A stretch of DNA of 64,000 nucleotides, taken from assembly GCA_021797815.1 (NCBI GenBank), contig JAJZYZ010000008.1, positions 1 through 64,000 of the forward strand. Reading direction: 5' to 3'. Under the pieces are notes generated by a model. The model did no database searches. It worked only from the letters and a program-made list of their open reading frames with translations, and had not been told where the DNA came from. The position numbers and the translations under genes are program-made. Of the stretch, positions 19,692 to 30,200 are shown piece after piece; position 1 is the stretch's first letter, and every line of letters begins with the position of its first letter. Source of the stretch: Bacillota bacterium (GTDB lineage Bacteria; Bacillota; Sulfobacillia; Sulfobacillales; JAIMBI01).

Positions 19692-22433
19692 TTGGCAGAC
19701 TACCGTTCCACGTTGAACCTGCCGCGCACCAGCTTCGCCATGCGGGCCGGACTGCCCGTCGAGGAGCCGAAGCGGCTTCAGGCGTGGGAGGCGGAGAACC
19801 TCTACGGCAGCCTCTTGAGCGAACGGCGCGACCGGCCCGTGTTCGTGCTCCACGATGGGCCGCCTTATGCGAACGGCGAGATTCACATGGGGACCGCCCT
19901 CAACAAGGTGCTGAAGGACATCGTGAACCGGTACCGGCTTCTGTCCGGGGACTCGGTGCGCTATGTACCGGGCTACGACACCCACGGCCTACCCATCGAG
20001 ATGCAGGCGCTGCGCGATCTCGGTGTCTCCCAGCATCAGATCGACCCGGTCGAGCTCCGGCGCGTGTCGGCCGAGACGGCTCATCGGTTCATGACGACCA
20101 TGACCGCCCAATTTCAACGACTCGGGGTGATGGGCGACTGGGCACATCCGTACGTCACGATGGACCCCGTCTTCGAAGCGGCCGAGCTTCGCCTGTTTGC
20201 GGACATTGTGGACCGGGATCTCGTCTACAAGGACCTGAAATCGGTTCACTGGTGTCCGGTGTGCGAGACGGCCCTGGCCGAGGCGGAACTGGAGTATCAG
20301 ACCGTGAGCTCGCCATCCATCTGGGTGGCCTTTGACATCGTGCGCGATGGGTCCGGGCTCCTGCCGCCGGACACGCGGGCCCTCATCTGGACCACCACCC
20401 CCTGGACCATTCCGGCCAACGTGGCCATCGCCTACCATCCCGACCTCCGATATGTGGTGGTGGACGGGGGCAAGCTCGGGCGGCTCCTGGTGGGAGAGGA
20501 TCTGGTCCAGGCCGTGAGCGCCGCGCTCGGCGCCACCCTCACACCGATCTCGGAGCCTTTTGCCGGCGAGCGTCTGGCCGGAGTCGTCGCGCGCCATCCC
20601 TATCTGGACCGGGAGTCGCCGCTGGTGGCGGGGGAGCACGTCACGGCCGAGCAGGGCACCGGTCTCGTGCATACGGCACCCGGCCACGGCCAGGAGGACT
20701 TTCTGGTGGGGCGCCAGTTTGACCTGCCCATCATCCAGCCGCTTGATGAGCGGGGACGGTTCGCGCCCGACACGCCGGTTGTGGGCGGCCTCTTCTATGA
20801 AGAGGCCAATGCGCCGCTGCTGGAGCTCCTCAGGACGTCGGGACATCTCCTGGCGGCCGCCACCCTCGAACACTCCTACGCCCATTGCTGGCGATCGAAG
20901 AATCCGGTCATCTTCCGGGCGACGCGGCAATGGTTCATCCGCATCGAGCCGCTAAAGAAAGACATGCTGGCCGCGGTCGAGGCGGTCACCTGGGTGCCCG
21001 CGTGGGGCCAGGACCGGATGCGCAACATGATTGTCGACCGCGAGGACTGGTGCATCTCCCGTCAGCGGAGCTGGGGACTTCCGATTCCAGCGCTGGTGTG
21101 CATGACCTGCGGGGCGGACGTCCTGGATGCCGGGTTCGTGCGCTCGTTCGCGGATCAGGTGGAGCGGGAGGGCTCGACCATCTGGTGGACGGCCTCTCTC
21201 GACGACCTGCTGGGCCCGGATGGTCCGCGCTGCCCAGCATGCGGACACGAAGACTTCGAGCGGCAGTGGAACGTGTTTGACGTCTGGCTCGACGCCGGCT
21301 CGACCCAGGCCGCCGTCCTAAGAGACCGCGAGGGGCTCAAGTGGCCGGCCGACGTGGTACTGGAGGGAGGTGACCAGTACCGGGGCTGGTTCAACTCCCT
21401 GTTGACGCTCGGATGCGCCACGCGCGGACGGGCGCCCTACGAGACGGTGGTGACCAACGGCTGGGTGCTGGACGGCCAGGGACGGCCGATGCACAAGTCG
21501 CTCGGAAATGCCGTCGACCCCTTCGCGCTCATCGACAAGTATGGCGCCGATGTGCTCCGGCTATGGGTCGCCGCCAGCGACTATCGGTCAGACGTGCGCA
21601 TCTCGACCGAGCACATGGATCAGGTGGCGGAGATCTATCGGAAACTGCGCAACACCTACCGATTCTGTCTCGGCAATCTGTACGATTATCCGGCCCCCGA
21701 GGGTGAGCCGGCGGTGTCGGAGGACCCGCTCGACCTGTGGGCGGCGGTGAGCCTCGCGGACCTCTTGGAGGAGCTTCGGGCCCGCTATGAGAGCTACGAG
21801 TACCACGGTGTGGTGCAGGCCCTGCAGACCTTCGTGACAGGCGGCCTGTCAAGCTTCTATCTCGACGTGGTCAAAGACCGCCTGTACACCCTGGCGCCGG
21901 ACGATCCCGTCCGCCGGGGCACCCAGGCCACGCTCTTCCGCCTGGCGGGCGCCCTGAGCCGTGTGGCGGCTCCCATCCTGCCGTTCACGGCCGACGAGAT
22001 GTGGGAGGCGTTGCCGGGCCGCAAGGGACGGGTGACGTCCGCCCGCTGGCCCGCGGCACCCGATCTGCCGCCAGACGCCCGCGCCCGGGCGGCGGACGTG
22101 GGAGGGGTGCTGGCGGTGCGCGAACCGGTGCTGCAGGCGCTGGAGGCGCTCCGCCGGGAGCGTGTGATCGGAAACTCCCTCGAGGCCCGGCTTCGGATCG
22201 GAGCGCCGCCCGATACGCTTTCCCTTCTCCAGCGCATGGCCGACCGGCTGCCCGAGTGGTTCATGGTGGCGGGAGTGGATCTCGACGACGCGCCGACACT
22301 GCAGGTGGAGGCTTTTCGGGCGGAAGGAACGAGCCGCTGCGACCGCTGCTGGCGTTCGCGCCCTGAGGCGGAGGTGGACGCGGCGGGCCTCTGTGAACGC
22401 TGCCGCGACGCCCTCACCAGGATAGAGACGTGA
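19692..22433 (+). CDS. ileS: Isoleucyl-tRNA synthetase
   Basis: DGPPYANGEIHMGTALNK, PMHKSLGNAVDP, C-terminal zinc motif CDRCWRSRPEAE...LCERCR. TTG 19692 preferred; the track start 19635 lies inside the T-box. Confidence 0.97.
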   Translation: MADYRSTLNLPRTSFAMRAGLPVEEPKRLQAWEAENLYGSLLSERRDRPVFVLHDGPPYANGEIHMGTALNKVLKDIVNRYRLLSGDSVRYVPGYDTHGLPIEMQALRDLGVSQHQIDPVELRRVSAETAHRFMTTMTAQFQRLGVMGDWAHPYVTMDPVFEAAELRLFADIVDRDLVYKDLKSVHWCPVCETALAEAELEYQTVSSPSIWVAFDIVRDGSGLLPPDTRALIWTTTPWTIPANVAIAYHPDLRYVVVDGGKLGRLLVGEDLVQAVSAALGATLTPISEPFAGERLAGVVARHPYLDRESPLVAGEHVTAEQGTGLVHTAPGHGQEDFLVGRQFDLPIIQPLDERGRFAPDTPVVGGLFYEEANAPLLELLRTSGHLLAAATLEHSYAHCWRSKNPVIFRATRQWFIRIEPLKKDMLAAVEAVTWVPAWGQDRMRNMIVDREDWCISRQRSWGLPIPALVCMTCGADVLDAGFVRSFADQVEREGSTIWWTASLDDLLGPDGPRCPACGHEDFERQWNVFDVWLDAGSTQAAVLRDREGLKWPADVVLEGGDQYRGWFNSLLTLGCATRGRAPYETVVTNGWVLDGQGRPMHKSLGNAVDPFALIDKYGADVLRLWVAASDYRSDVRISTEHMDQVAEIYRKLRNTYRFCLGNLYDYPAPEGEPAVSEDPLDLWAAVSLADLLEELRARYESYEYHGVVQALQTFVTGGLSSFYLDVVKDRLYTLAPDDPVRRGTQATLFRLAGALSRVAAPILPFTADEMWEALPGRKGRVTSARWPAAPDLPPDARARAADVGGVLAVREPVLQALEALRRERVIGNSLEARLRIGAPPDTLSLLQRMADRLPEWFMVAGVDLDDAPTLQVEAFRAEGTSRCDRCWRSRPEAEVDAAGLCERCRDALTRIET

Positions 22434-22912
22434 CCGTGGCGCAGCCGGGGCGGCGGTCGTGGCCGCGCGCGGCGGTGCTGGGCACGGCCGTGGCCGTGTT
22501 TGCCGCCGACCGCCTGGTGCAGGCGTGGGTGACCGCCCATCTGGTGGTGGGCGCCTCCAAAGAAATTGTCGGTCGGGTCCTTTCGCTTACGCTCTATGAG
22601 AACCGGGGCGCCGCCTTCAGCCTGTTTCCGGGGGCCGAGTGGCTGTTTGTGGGGGTAGCGGTGCTGGTTCTGGCGGGCGGGCTCGCGATCGTGGCGCGGC
22701 GGGCCCGGCTTCCATCCTGGACGGGCGCCGCAACCGGTCTGGTGATGGGTGGGGCGGCCGGAAACCTATGGGACCGCCTCGTGAGCGGCCGGGTGGTCGA
22801 CTATATACATGTGCAGGGCTTTGCCGTCTTCAATCTGGCCGACTCGGCCATCGTGGTCGGGATGGCCATCCTGTTGTGGGAGGCGTGGCATCGGGACCAT
22901 GACGTCGGGTAG
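22430..22912 (+). CDS. lspA: Lipoprotein signal peptidase LspA
   Basis: ENRGAAFSLF, GGAAGNLWDRLVSGRVVDYIHV, FNLADSAIVVG. Confidence 0.95.
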   Translation: MTVAQPGRRSWPRAAVLGTAVAVFAADRLVQAWVTAHLVVGASKEIVGRVLSLTLYENRGAAFSLFPGAEWLFVGVAVLVLAGGLAIVARRARLPSWTGAATGLVMGGAAGNLWDRLVSGRVVDYIHVQGFAVFNLADSAIVVGMAILLWEAWHRDHDVG

Positions 22913-23945
22913 GGCGAAAAAGCCGCTGCAGGCGGCGGTCGAGGCGGGCGATGACGGGACCCGTCTCGACCGCTGGCTTACGACACGCTGGCCGGAATGG
23001 TCCCGCTCGCGCTGGCAGGGGGCGGTCCGCGGGGGGATGGTGCGGGTGGACGGGCGTGTCGTCACCGCGCCTGCCACCATCGTCCGGACCGGGGCTGAAG
23101 TGTGGGTGGATGGAGAGCCGGATGAGGACCCGGACGCGCTGGTGCTGAGCTACGAGCCCCCGCCGATTCCGATTCCGATCCGGTTCCAAGACCCCTTCCT
23201 GCTTATCGTCGCCAAGCCGGCCGGGGTCGTCGTGCATCCCGCCCCCGCCAACTGGCACAACACGCTGGTCCACGCGCTCTGGAATGAACTGCAGCCGGAC
23301 CCGGAGGCCACGGTGCGCCCCGGCATCGTCCACCGCCTCGACCGCGATACGTCGGGGCTCATGGTGGTGGCGCGCGACGCACGGATGCGCGAGCGGCTCT
23401 CACGAAGCATCCAGGACCATCTGGTCGAGCGGCGCTACTGGGCCCTCATCCGGGGCGCGCTCGATCCTCTCGCGGGACGCATCGAAGCCCCTATCGGACG
23501 GGATCCGGGCGACCGCCGCAAGATGGCGGTCGTGCGGGGCGGGCGTCTTTCGGCCACCCGCTACCGGACGGTGGCCCGCTGGCGCGGGCACACGCTTCTG
23601 GAGCTGACGCTCGAAACCGGACGCACGCACCAGATTCGGGTGCATCTGGCGCACCTCGGCTTTCCGGTGGCCGGCGACACCGTCTACGGAGGTCCGCAAG
23701 AGTTGGGTTTCCAGGGACAGGCGCTCCACGCTTTTCACCTCGCGTTTCGACATCCCGCCGACCGCGGGCTCCGGCTCACCGGTTTTGAGCCGGTGCCGGA
23801 ATCGTGGCTCGGTCCGCTGACCGAGCTTGGCGAGCCGCTGGAGGGCTCTCTGCCGGCCGGGATGTGCGTGCCGGGCAAGGCGCTGGCCGGCTCCGTGATA
23901 GGGAGCGCCGGGACGGGAGACGACGATGCCGCGCCCGGTCGCTGA
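22899..23945 (+). CDS. rluD: RluD-family pseudouridine synthase
   Basis: VVHPAP, GIVHRLDRDTSGLMVVARD, ETGRTHQIRVHLAHLGFPVAGD; ATG 22899. Confidence 0.92.
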   Translation: MTSGRAKKPLQAAVEAGDDGTRLDRWLTTRWPEWSRSRWQGAVRGGMVRVDGRVVTAPATIVRTGAEVWVDGEPDEDPDALVLSYEPPPIPIPIRFQDPFLLIVAKPAGVVVHPAPANWHNTLVHALWNELQPDPEATVRPGIVHRLDRDTSGLMVVARDARMRERLSRSIQDHLVERRYWALIRGALDPLAGRIEAPIGRDPGDRRKMAVVRGGRLSATRYRTVARWRGHTLLELTLETGRTHQIRVHLAHLGFPVAGDTVYGGPQELGFQGQALHAFHLAFRHPADRGLRLTGFEPVPESWLGPLTELGEPLEGSLPAGMCVPGKALAGSVIGSAGTGDDDAAPGR

Positions 23946-24246
23946 GGCCGCGCGACGGGTGCTTGTCTGTCAGGGGGCGGCGTGCCGCGAGCGCGGAGGG
24001 ATGGATGCCCGCCACGAGTGGCTTCTGGCTCTGCACGGCCGCTCGATGGTGGTGGTGCCCACGGCCTGCCTGCGTTTCTGCCTGCATGCGCCGGTCAGCA
24101 TCGTGTACCCGGACGGGGTCTGGCTTCCGCGCCTGACCGGGGAGCGGGTCCGGGAGGTAATGCGGGCCCTCGACCGGGGAACCCTGGAGGACGTGGCGGG
24201 CGCCATCGTGGCCCGGACAGACGGCCGGGGAGGAGACGGGGGATAG
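23926..24246 (+). CDS. Thioredoxin-fold [2Fe-2S] ferredoxin-like protein
   Basis: CQGAAC...TACLRFCLHAPVSIVYPDGVWLPRLTGERVREVMRAL: four-Cys C-x4-C...C-x3-C pattern. Confidence 0.65.
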   Translation: MPRPVAEAARRVLVCQGAACRERGGMDARHEWLLALHGRSMVVVPTACLRFCLHAPVSIVYPDGVWLPRLTGERVREVMRALDRGTLEDVAGAIVARTDGRGGDGG

Positions 24247-24272
24247 GGATGCGAAGAAGGCGCCGGCCACGC

Positions 24273-24301
24273 TTGCGGCGCGTCCTGGATCCAGGTATAG
24301 T
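24273..24301 (+). promoter_or_regulatory. Promoter of the pyr operon (TTGCGG - 17 bp - TATAGT)
   Basis: -35 24273-24278, -10 24296-24301. Confidence 0.6.
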
Positions 24302-24316
24302 GGCCCGAGAAGATTC

Positions 24317-24396
24317 TGATCCTTTAATTCGACCCGGCGAGGTCGGCAAGGATTGGCGGCGGGTGTGCGCCCTTCCTTGCGGGAAGGGCGATTTTT
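24317..24396 (+). promoter_or_regulatory. PyrR-responsive attenuator (binding hairpin plus terminator)
   Basis: Hairpin GATCCTT..CGACC-CGGCGA-GGTCG..AAGGATT with CCNGNGAGGY-type loop; terminator CGCCCTTCC-TTGCG-GGAAGGGCG-ATTTTT (24368-24396); alternative pairing GCAAGG/CCTTGC. Confidence 0.85.
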
Positions 24397-24948
24397 ATGC
24401 AGCGAGAGCAGGATCCCGGCCGCCTGGTCCTGGATGCCGAGGCCGTTGGACGCGCTCTTCGCCGCATCGCCCACGAGATTGTCGAAAGGAATCGGGGTCT
24501 CGACGGGCTGATGCTGGCCGGTATCGCCCGGCGCGGACAGCCACTGGCCGAGAGGCTCGGGCGTCTTTTGGCTGACATTGAGCGGGCCCCGGTTCCGGTC
24601 CCCGTCTACACGCTCGAGATCGGGCCGTTTCGCGACGACCGCCCGTCAGCCGAACGGCCGGTGCCGAAATGGCCCACCGAGGGGCGCGTAGTTGTGATTG
24701 TGGACGACGTGATCTGGACCGGCCGCTCCGTGCGCGCCGCCATGGATGCCGTCACCGCCGCCGGCCGGCCGCGCCGCATCGAGCTTGCGGTACTGGTGGA
24801 CCGGGGCCACCGGGAGCTTCCCATCCGCCCCGACTTTGTCGGCAAGAACATCCCCACCGCCGGCGACGAATACGTGCACGTCAATCTCATCGAACTGGAC
24901 AAGACGCCGGACGGCGTCTTCGTGCTGGGACATGGAGCCCGCCTATGA
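24397..24948 (+). CDS. pyrR: Bifunctional pyr operon regulator/uracil phosphoribosyltransferase PyrR
   Basis: AGIARRGQPLAERL, VVIVDDVIWTGRSVRAAMDAV, VDRGHRELPIRPDFVGKNIPT. Confidence 0.97.
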   Translation: MQREQDPGRLVLDAEAVGRALRRIAHEIVERNRGLDGLMLAGIARRGQPLAERLGRLLADIERAPVPVPVYTLEIGPFRDDRPSAERPVPKWPTEGRVVVIVDDVIWTGRSVRAAMDAVTAAGRPRRIELAVLVDRGHRELPIRPDFVGKNIPTAGDEYVHVNLIELDKTPDGVFVLGHGARL

Positions 24949-26231
24949 CGGCGTACCGGCTGAGGGGCGGGCTCGTGGTGGATCCGTTTTTGAACATCAT
25001 GGAACAAGCGGACCTGCACGTGCGGGACGGCATGGTTGTTTTACCCGGCTCCGGCCCCGAACCTGAGGAGATCGTGTGGATAGACGGCTGCTGGGTGGTG
25101 CCGCGCATCACCGACCTGCACGTGCACTTCCGGGATCCCGGCCAGACGTGGAAAGAAGACTGGACCTCGGGAGCCCGGGCGGCCGCGGCCGGCGGCGTCA
25201 CCACGGTCGGGGTGATGCCAAACACGACACCGGTGGTGGACAGCCCGGAGGCGGTGACGGATCAGCGGTCCAGGGCCGGGGACCGGGTGCGGCTCTGGCC
25301 CATCGGCGCCCTCACCCTGGAGTCGGCGGGGCGTAAGGCGGCGCCGTGGGATGCGATGCGGGAGGCGGGGGCACGGGCTTTCTCCGACGACGGGCGCGCA
25401 CTCTATGATTCCGCCCTGATGGCGGCGGCGCTTTCGTGGTCCGAAAGAACGGGCGTCCCCGTCATCCAGCACCTCGAGGACCCGATTCTCTCGGCGGGCG
25501 GGGTGGCGCATGCGGGCGAGGCCGCCCGTCTTCTTGGCCTGTCCGGTCAGCCGGCCGCGGCGGAAAGCGTGCTCGCGTTCCGGGACGTGGCGCTCGCGGC
25601 GGAATATGGCGGGCGCCTTCACCTCGCCCACTGTTCGGTGCCGGGGACGCTGAAGGCACTCAGATGGGCGCGAGGCGAAGGCCTCCGGGTGACGGGGGAG
25701 GCCACTCCTCATCACTGCCTGGCAAACGAGGCGTGGCTGACACGGTTCGGAACGGATGCGGTGACCAAGGTCAATCCGCCGCTCCGTCCGGAGGAGGCCC
25801 GGAAGGCCTTACGCGAGGCCCTGGCGTCCGGTCTCCTGACCGTGATGGCGAGCGACCACGCGCCGCACGGACAAGACGAGAAGGGCGCCCCCTACGCCAC
25901 GGCGCCGTTTGGCATCAGTGGCATCGAGACGCTGGTGGCGGCCGCGCTGACGATTTTGGTGCGGGACGCGGGGCTCTCCCCGCTTCAGGCGCTGGCGCCG
26001 GTCACGGTGGGACCGCACCAGGTGGTGGGGGAGGCGTTTTCAGGTCTCGTGCCGGGGGCGCCCGCCGATCTGACGGTCATTGACCCGGCCGTAACCTGGA
26101 CGGTCGATCCGGCCCGGTTCTATTCGCAGGGGCGCAATACACCCCTGGCCGGTGTCCGGCTTCAGGGGCGCGTGGTGGCGACGATGGTGGGCGGCCGGTT
26201 CACGTTTCGGGATGGGGAGGTGCTGGTTTGA
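24945..26231 (+). CDS. pyrC: Dihydroorotase
   Basis: DLHVHFRDPGQTWKEDW, ASDHAPH; ATG 24945 overlaps the pyrR stop. Confidence 0.95.
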   Translation: MTAYRLRGGLVVDPFLNIMEQADLHVRDGMVVLPGSGPEPEEIVWIDGCWVVPRITDLHVHFRDPGQTWKEDWTSGARAAAAGGVTTVGVMPNTTPVVDSPEAVTDQRSRAGDRVRLWPIGALTLESAGRKAAPWDAMREAGARAFSDDGRALYDSALMAAALSWSERTGVPVIQHLEDPILSAGGVAHAGEAARLLGLSGQPAAAESVLAFRDVALAAEYGGRLHLAHCSVPGTLKALRWARGEGLRVTGEATPHHCLANEAWLTRFGTDAVTKVNPPLRPEEARKALREALASGLLTVMASDHAPHGQDEKGAPYATAPFGISGIETLVAAALTILVRDAGLSPLQALAPVTVGPHQVVGEAFSGLVPGAPADLTVIDPAVTWTVDPARFYSQGRNTPLAGVRLQGRVVATMVGGRFTFRDGEVLV

Positions 26232-27298
26232 CGCGGCCAGGCTGGCTGGTACTGGAAGACGGGAGTCAATACGCGGGCGAGCTGGTGCTGGACGCTCGGG
26301 AGCCGGTAGGCGAGGTGGTGTTCAACACGGCCATGACCGGGTATCAGGAGGTGCTGACCGACCCCTCCTACGCGGGTCAGATGGTGGTCTTTACCTATCC
26401 GCTCATCGGAAGCTACGGCACCCGGCCCGAGTTTTCGGAGTCGCGGCAGCCGGCCGCGCGGGCGATGGTGGTGAGGGAGCTGAAAGACCCCTCGCATGCC
26501 CTCTCGGAGCAGTCCCTGCAGACGTTCTGCGCGGAGCGGGGCATCGGGGTGCTGACCGGCGTGGACACCCGTGCGCTTACCCGCCGCCTCCGCCGGGAGG
26601 GCACCTTGCGGGGAGTCCTGGTGGATGCGGCCACCGACCGCGACGCCGCGCTCCGCCATCTGCGGGGGCTCGATCTGACGCACATCGTGGACGCCGTGAC
26701 GACGTCTTCCAGCTACGATTGCGGACCCGAGGAGGGGCCGCGGGTGGCTCTGATCGACTATGGCCTGAAGACCGGCATTACGGACGAGCTCACCCGGCGA
26801 GGCGCGCGGGTGACGGTGCTGCCGTCCTCGGTCTCTCCCGACGAGCTGTCCCGTCTCCGGCCGGCGGGCGTCGTCCTCTCGAACGGACCCGGAAATCCCG
26901 AGGACCTGGGATCGTGTCTGGACACGGTTCGCGCGGCCATCGAGAAGTATCCCACCCTCGGCATCTGTCTTGGCCACCAGCTGGTGGCGCTTTCGGAGGG
27001 CGGCCGCACCTATGCCCTCAAGTTCGGCCACCACGGCGCCAACCATCCGGTCCTGGACCGGGATCGGGGCTTCGTGCAGATAACGGCTCAGAACCACGGC
27101 TACGCGGTGGACGGGGAAGCCCTTCCCGACGGGTGGCGGGTTCGCTTTGTGAATCTCCACGATCAGACCGTGGAAGGTCTCCAGCATGAGACCCGGCCGG
27201 TCCTCACGGTTCAGCACCATCCCGAGGGAGGGCCCGGTCCCCACGATGGCGCGTATGTGTTTGACGAGTTCATGGCCATGCTGGCGGGGAGGGACTAG
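26228..27298 (+). CDS. carA: Carbamoyl-phosphate synthase small subunit
   Basis: FNTAMTGYQEVLTDPSYAGQ, LGICLGHQLVALS; TTG start. Confidence 0.96.
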   Translation: MTRPGWLVLEDGSQYAGELVLDAREPVGEVVFNTAMTGYQEVLTDPSYAGQMVVFTYPLIGSYGTRPEFSESRQPAARAMVVRELKDPSHALSEQSLQTFCAERGIGVLTGVDTRALTRRLRREGTLRGVLVDAATDRDAALRHLRGLDLTHIVDAVTTSSSYDCGPEEGPRVALIDYGLKTGITDELTRRGARVTVLPSSVSPDELSRLRPAGVVLSNGPGNPEDLGSCLDTVRAAIEKYPTLGICLGHQLVALSEGGRTYALKFGHHGANHPVLDRDRGFVQITAQNHGYAVDGEALPDGWRVRFVNLHDQTVEGLQHETRPVLTVQHHPEGGPGPHDGAYVFDEFMAMLAGRD

Positions 27299-30200
27299 AT
27301 GCCGCGGCGCGCGGATTTGAAGCGGGTGCTGGTCATCGGCTCGGGGCCGATCGTGATTGGCCAGGCGGCCGAATTTGACTACGCCGGCACGCAGGCCTGC
27401 CGGGCGCTCCGGGAAGAGGGGGCGGAGGTGGTGCTGGTCAACAGCAACCCCGCCACTATCATGACCGACCTCGGGGTGGCGGACCGGGTGTATGTGGAAC
27501 CCCTGACCGTATCGTTTCTGGCCAATATTCTCGCACGCGAGCGGCCGGACGGCATCCTGGCCACGCTTGGCGGGCAGATGGGGCTGAACCTGGCCCGGGA
27601 GCTTTCGCGGGCGGGGATCCTGAGCGACCTCGGGGTCGAGCTTCTGGGCACACCCCTTTCCGGCATCGAGCGGGCCGAGGACCGCGATCTCTTCCGGACG
27701 GCGATGCTGGAGCTCCACCAGCCGATCGCCGAAAGCCGCAGTGTCACCAGCACCGGTGAGGCTCTCGAATTTGCTCAGGCGGTCGGCTACCCGGTGGTGG
27801 TGCGGCCGGCCTACACCCTCGCCGGAAGCGGGGGCGGATTCGCCGACGACGCACCCGAGCTTATCCGGGTGGCGGAGCGCGCACTGGCCACAAGCCCCAT
27901 CCACCAGGCCCTCATCGAAACCTCGATGAAAGGCTACAAAGAGATTGAGTACGAGGTGATGCGGGACCACGCCGGCACCGCCATCGTCGTCTGCAACATG
28001 GAGAATCTCGATCCGGTCGGGGTTCACACCGGCGACTCCATCGTGGTCGCGCCCAGTCAGACCTTGAGTGACGTCGAATACCACCGGCTTCGGCGCGCGG
28101 CCCTCGACATCGTCGAGGCGCTCGACGTTCAGGGCGGGTGCAACGTCCAGTTTGCGGTCGAGCCGGAGAGCGGGGACTACCGGGTCATTGAAGTGAACCC
28201 CCGAGTCTCCCGCTCGAGTGCACTCGCCAGCAAGGCCACCGGCTATCCCATCGCGCGGGTGGCCGCGAAGATAGGCCTTGGCCTTACCCTCGACGAGATT
28301 ATGAATCCGGTTACGGGCCGCACGACGGCCGCCTTCGAGCCGGCCCTCGACTACGTGGTGGTCAAGATTCCCCGCTGGCCCTTTGACAAATTTGACGCGG
28401 CCGACCGCGCGCTCGGGACCCAGATGAAGGCCACCGGCGAGGTGATGGCGCTCGACCGGACCTTTGCGGGGGCGCTGCAAAAGGCCATCCGCTCGCTCGA
28501 CATCGGCCGCGACGGGCTTACGGGAGCCGAGGAGGCGGACCTGACCGAGGACGCGCTCTGGCGGGAGGTGGAGACGCCGACCGACCGCCGCCTGTTCCGG
28601 ATGGCGGCGCTCTTGCGGCGCGGGGTCAGTGTGGAGGAGATTCATCGACGGACGGCCGTCGACCGCTGGTTCCTCCGGGAGATGGAGACGGTCCTGCAGG
28701 CAGAGGCGGCCCTCGACGCCCACCCGGAGACGCTGTTGGGAGACCTTCGCCGGCTGAAGCAGCTCGGATTTTCGGACCGGCGGCTCGCGGAGCTGGTCGG
28801 GAGCTCCGAAGCCGCCGTGCGCGCGGAGCGGGAGCGGGCCGGCGTGCGGCCCACCTACAAACTTGTCGACACCTGTGCGGGCGAGTTTGAGGCGCTCACC
28901 CCCTATTTCTACAGCACCTATGAAACGGAGAACGAGGCCGAGCCGCTTCGGGGCCGGACGGTGGTGGTGCTGGGCTCGGGACCCATCCGGATCGGGCAGG
29001 GCATCGAATTTGACTGCTGCTCGGTGCACGCCCTGGATGCGCTGCACCGCCGGGGCTATCAGGCGGTCATGATCAACAACAACCCCGAGACGGTGTCGAC
29101 CGACTACAACGCGTCAGACCGCCTGTACTTCGAGCCCCTCACGCTGGAGGACGTGTTGAATGTGGTGGAACTGGAGGGCGCGCTGGCGGTGCTGGTGCAG
29201 TTCGGCGGCCAGACCGCGCTGAACCTCGCGGCCGAGCTGGAAGCCGCGGGGGTGCCGCTTTGGGGCACGGCACTCCGTGACATGGACCGGGCCGAAGACC
29301 GGGCGCGCTTTGACGAGGTGCTGGGTGAGCTGGGCATCAAGCGCCCCGAGGGCGGCACCGCCTTGTCGACGGAGGAGGCTCTGGTCATCGCCGGCCGGGT
29401 CGGCTATCCCGTTCTGGTGCGGCCCTCCTACGTGCTCGGGGGTCGCGCGATGCGCATCATCGACACGTCAGACGAGCTTCGAGACTACATGCTTCACGCC
29501 CTGGCGGTGGAGCCGGGGCGCCCGGTGCTGGTGGACCGCTATGTGGCCGGCATCGAGCTGGAGGTCGACGCAATCGCGGATGGCGCCACGGTCGTGATAC
29601 CGGCCGTGCTGGAGCACATCGAGCGGGCGGGCGTGCATTCGGGCGATTCGGTGGCGGTCCTGCCGCCGGTGGCCGCCGGCGAGCCTCTCCTGCAGCAGGT
29701 CGAGGAAATGAGCGTCCGGCTCGCCCGCGGCCTGAAGGTGATTGGCCATCTGAACATTCAGTTTGTCGCGGACGCCGGCCAGCTTTACGTCATCGAGGCC
29801 AATCCCCGCGCCAGCCGCACCGTGCCGTTCATTACGAAGGCGACCGGCGTGCCGATGGTGGATCTGGCGGTGGCGGCGATGGTGGGCGAGTCGCTGGCGG
29901 AACTTGGCTACCGGGACGGGGTCATTCCCGCCCCTCAGGCCTACGCGGTGAAGATGCCGGTGTTCTCGTTTGCCAAGCTGTCCCGGGTGGACACGGCGCT
30001 CGGTCCGGAGATGAAGTCCACGGGCGAGGCCATGGGCATTGATACGACCCTGCCGGCCGCCCTCTACAAGGGATTTCTGGCCGCGGGCTTCCGACTTCCC
30101 CTCCGTGGCCGTGTGCTGGCGACCATCGCCGACCAGGACAAGGCGGAAGCGGTGCCGCTTTTGGTGGAACTTGCAAGGCTCGGCTTCCGCCTCTCGGCCA

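Noticed and set aside
19610-20335. 241-aa plus-strand ORF in another frame over the ileS start and T-box
   Set aside because: Overlaps the T-box and IleS; Arg/Gly/Ala-rich with no domain.
26162-29047. 961-aa minus-strand ORF opposite carA/carB
   Set aside because: Antisense shadow of carA/carB in GC-rich DNA; both sense genes are unambiguous.
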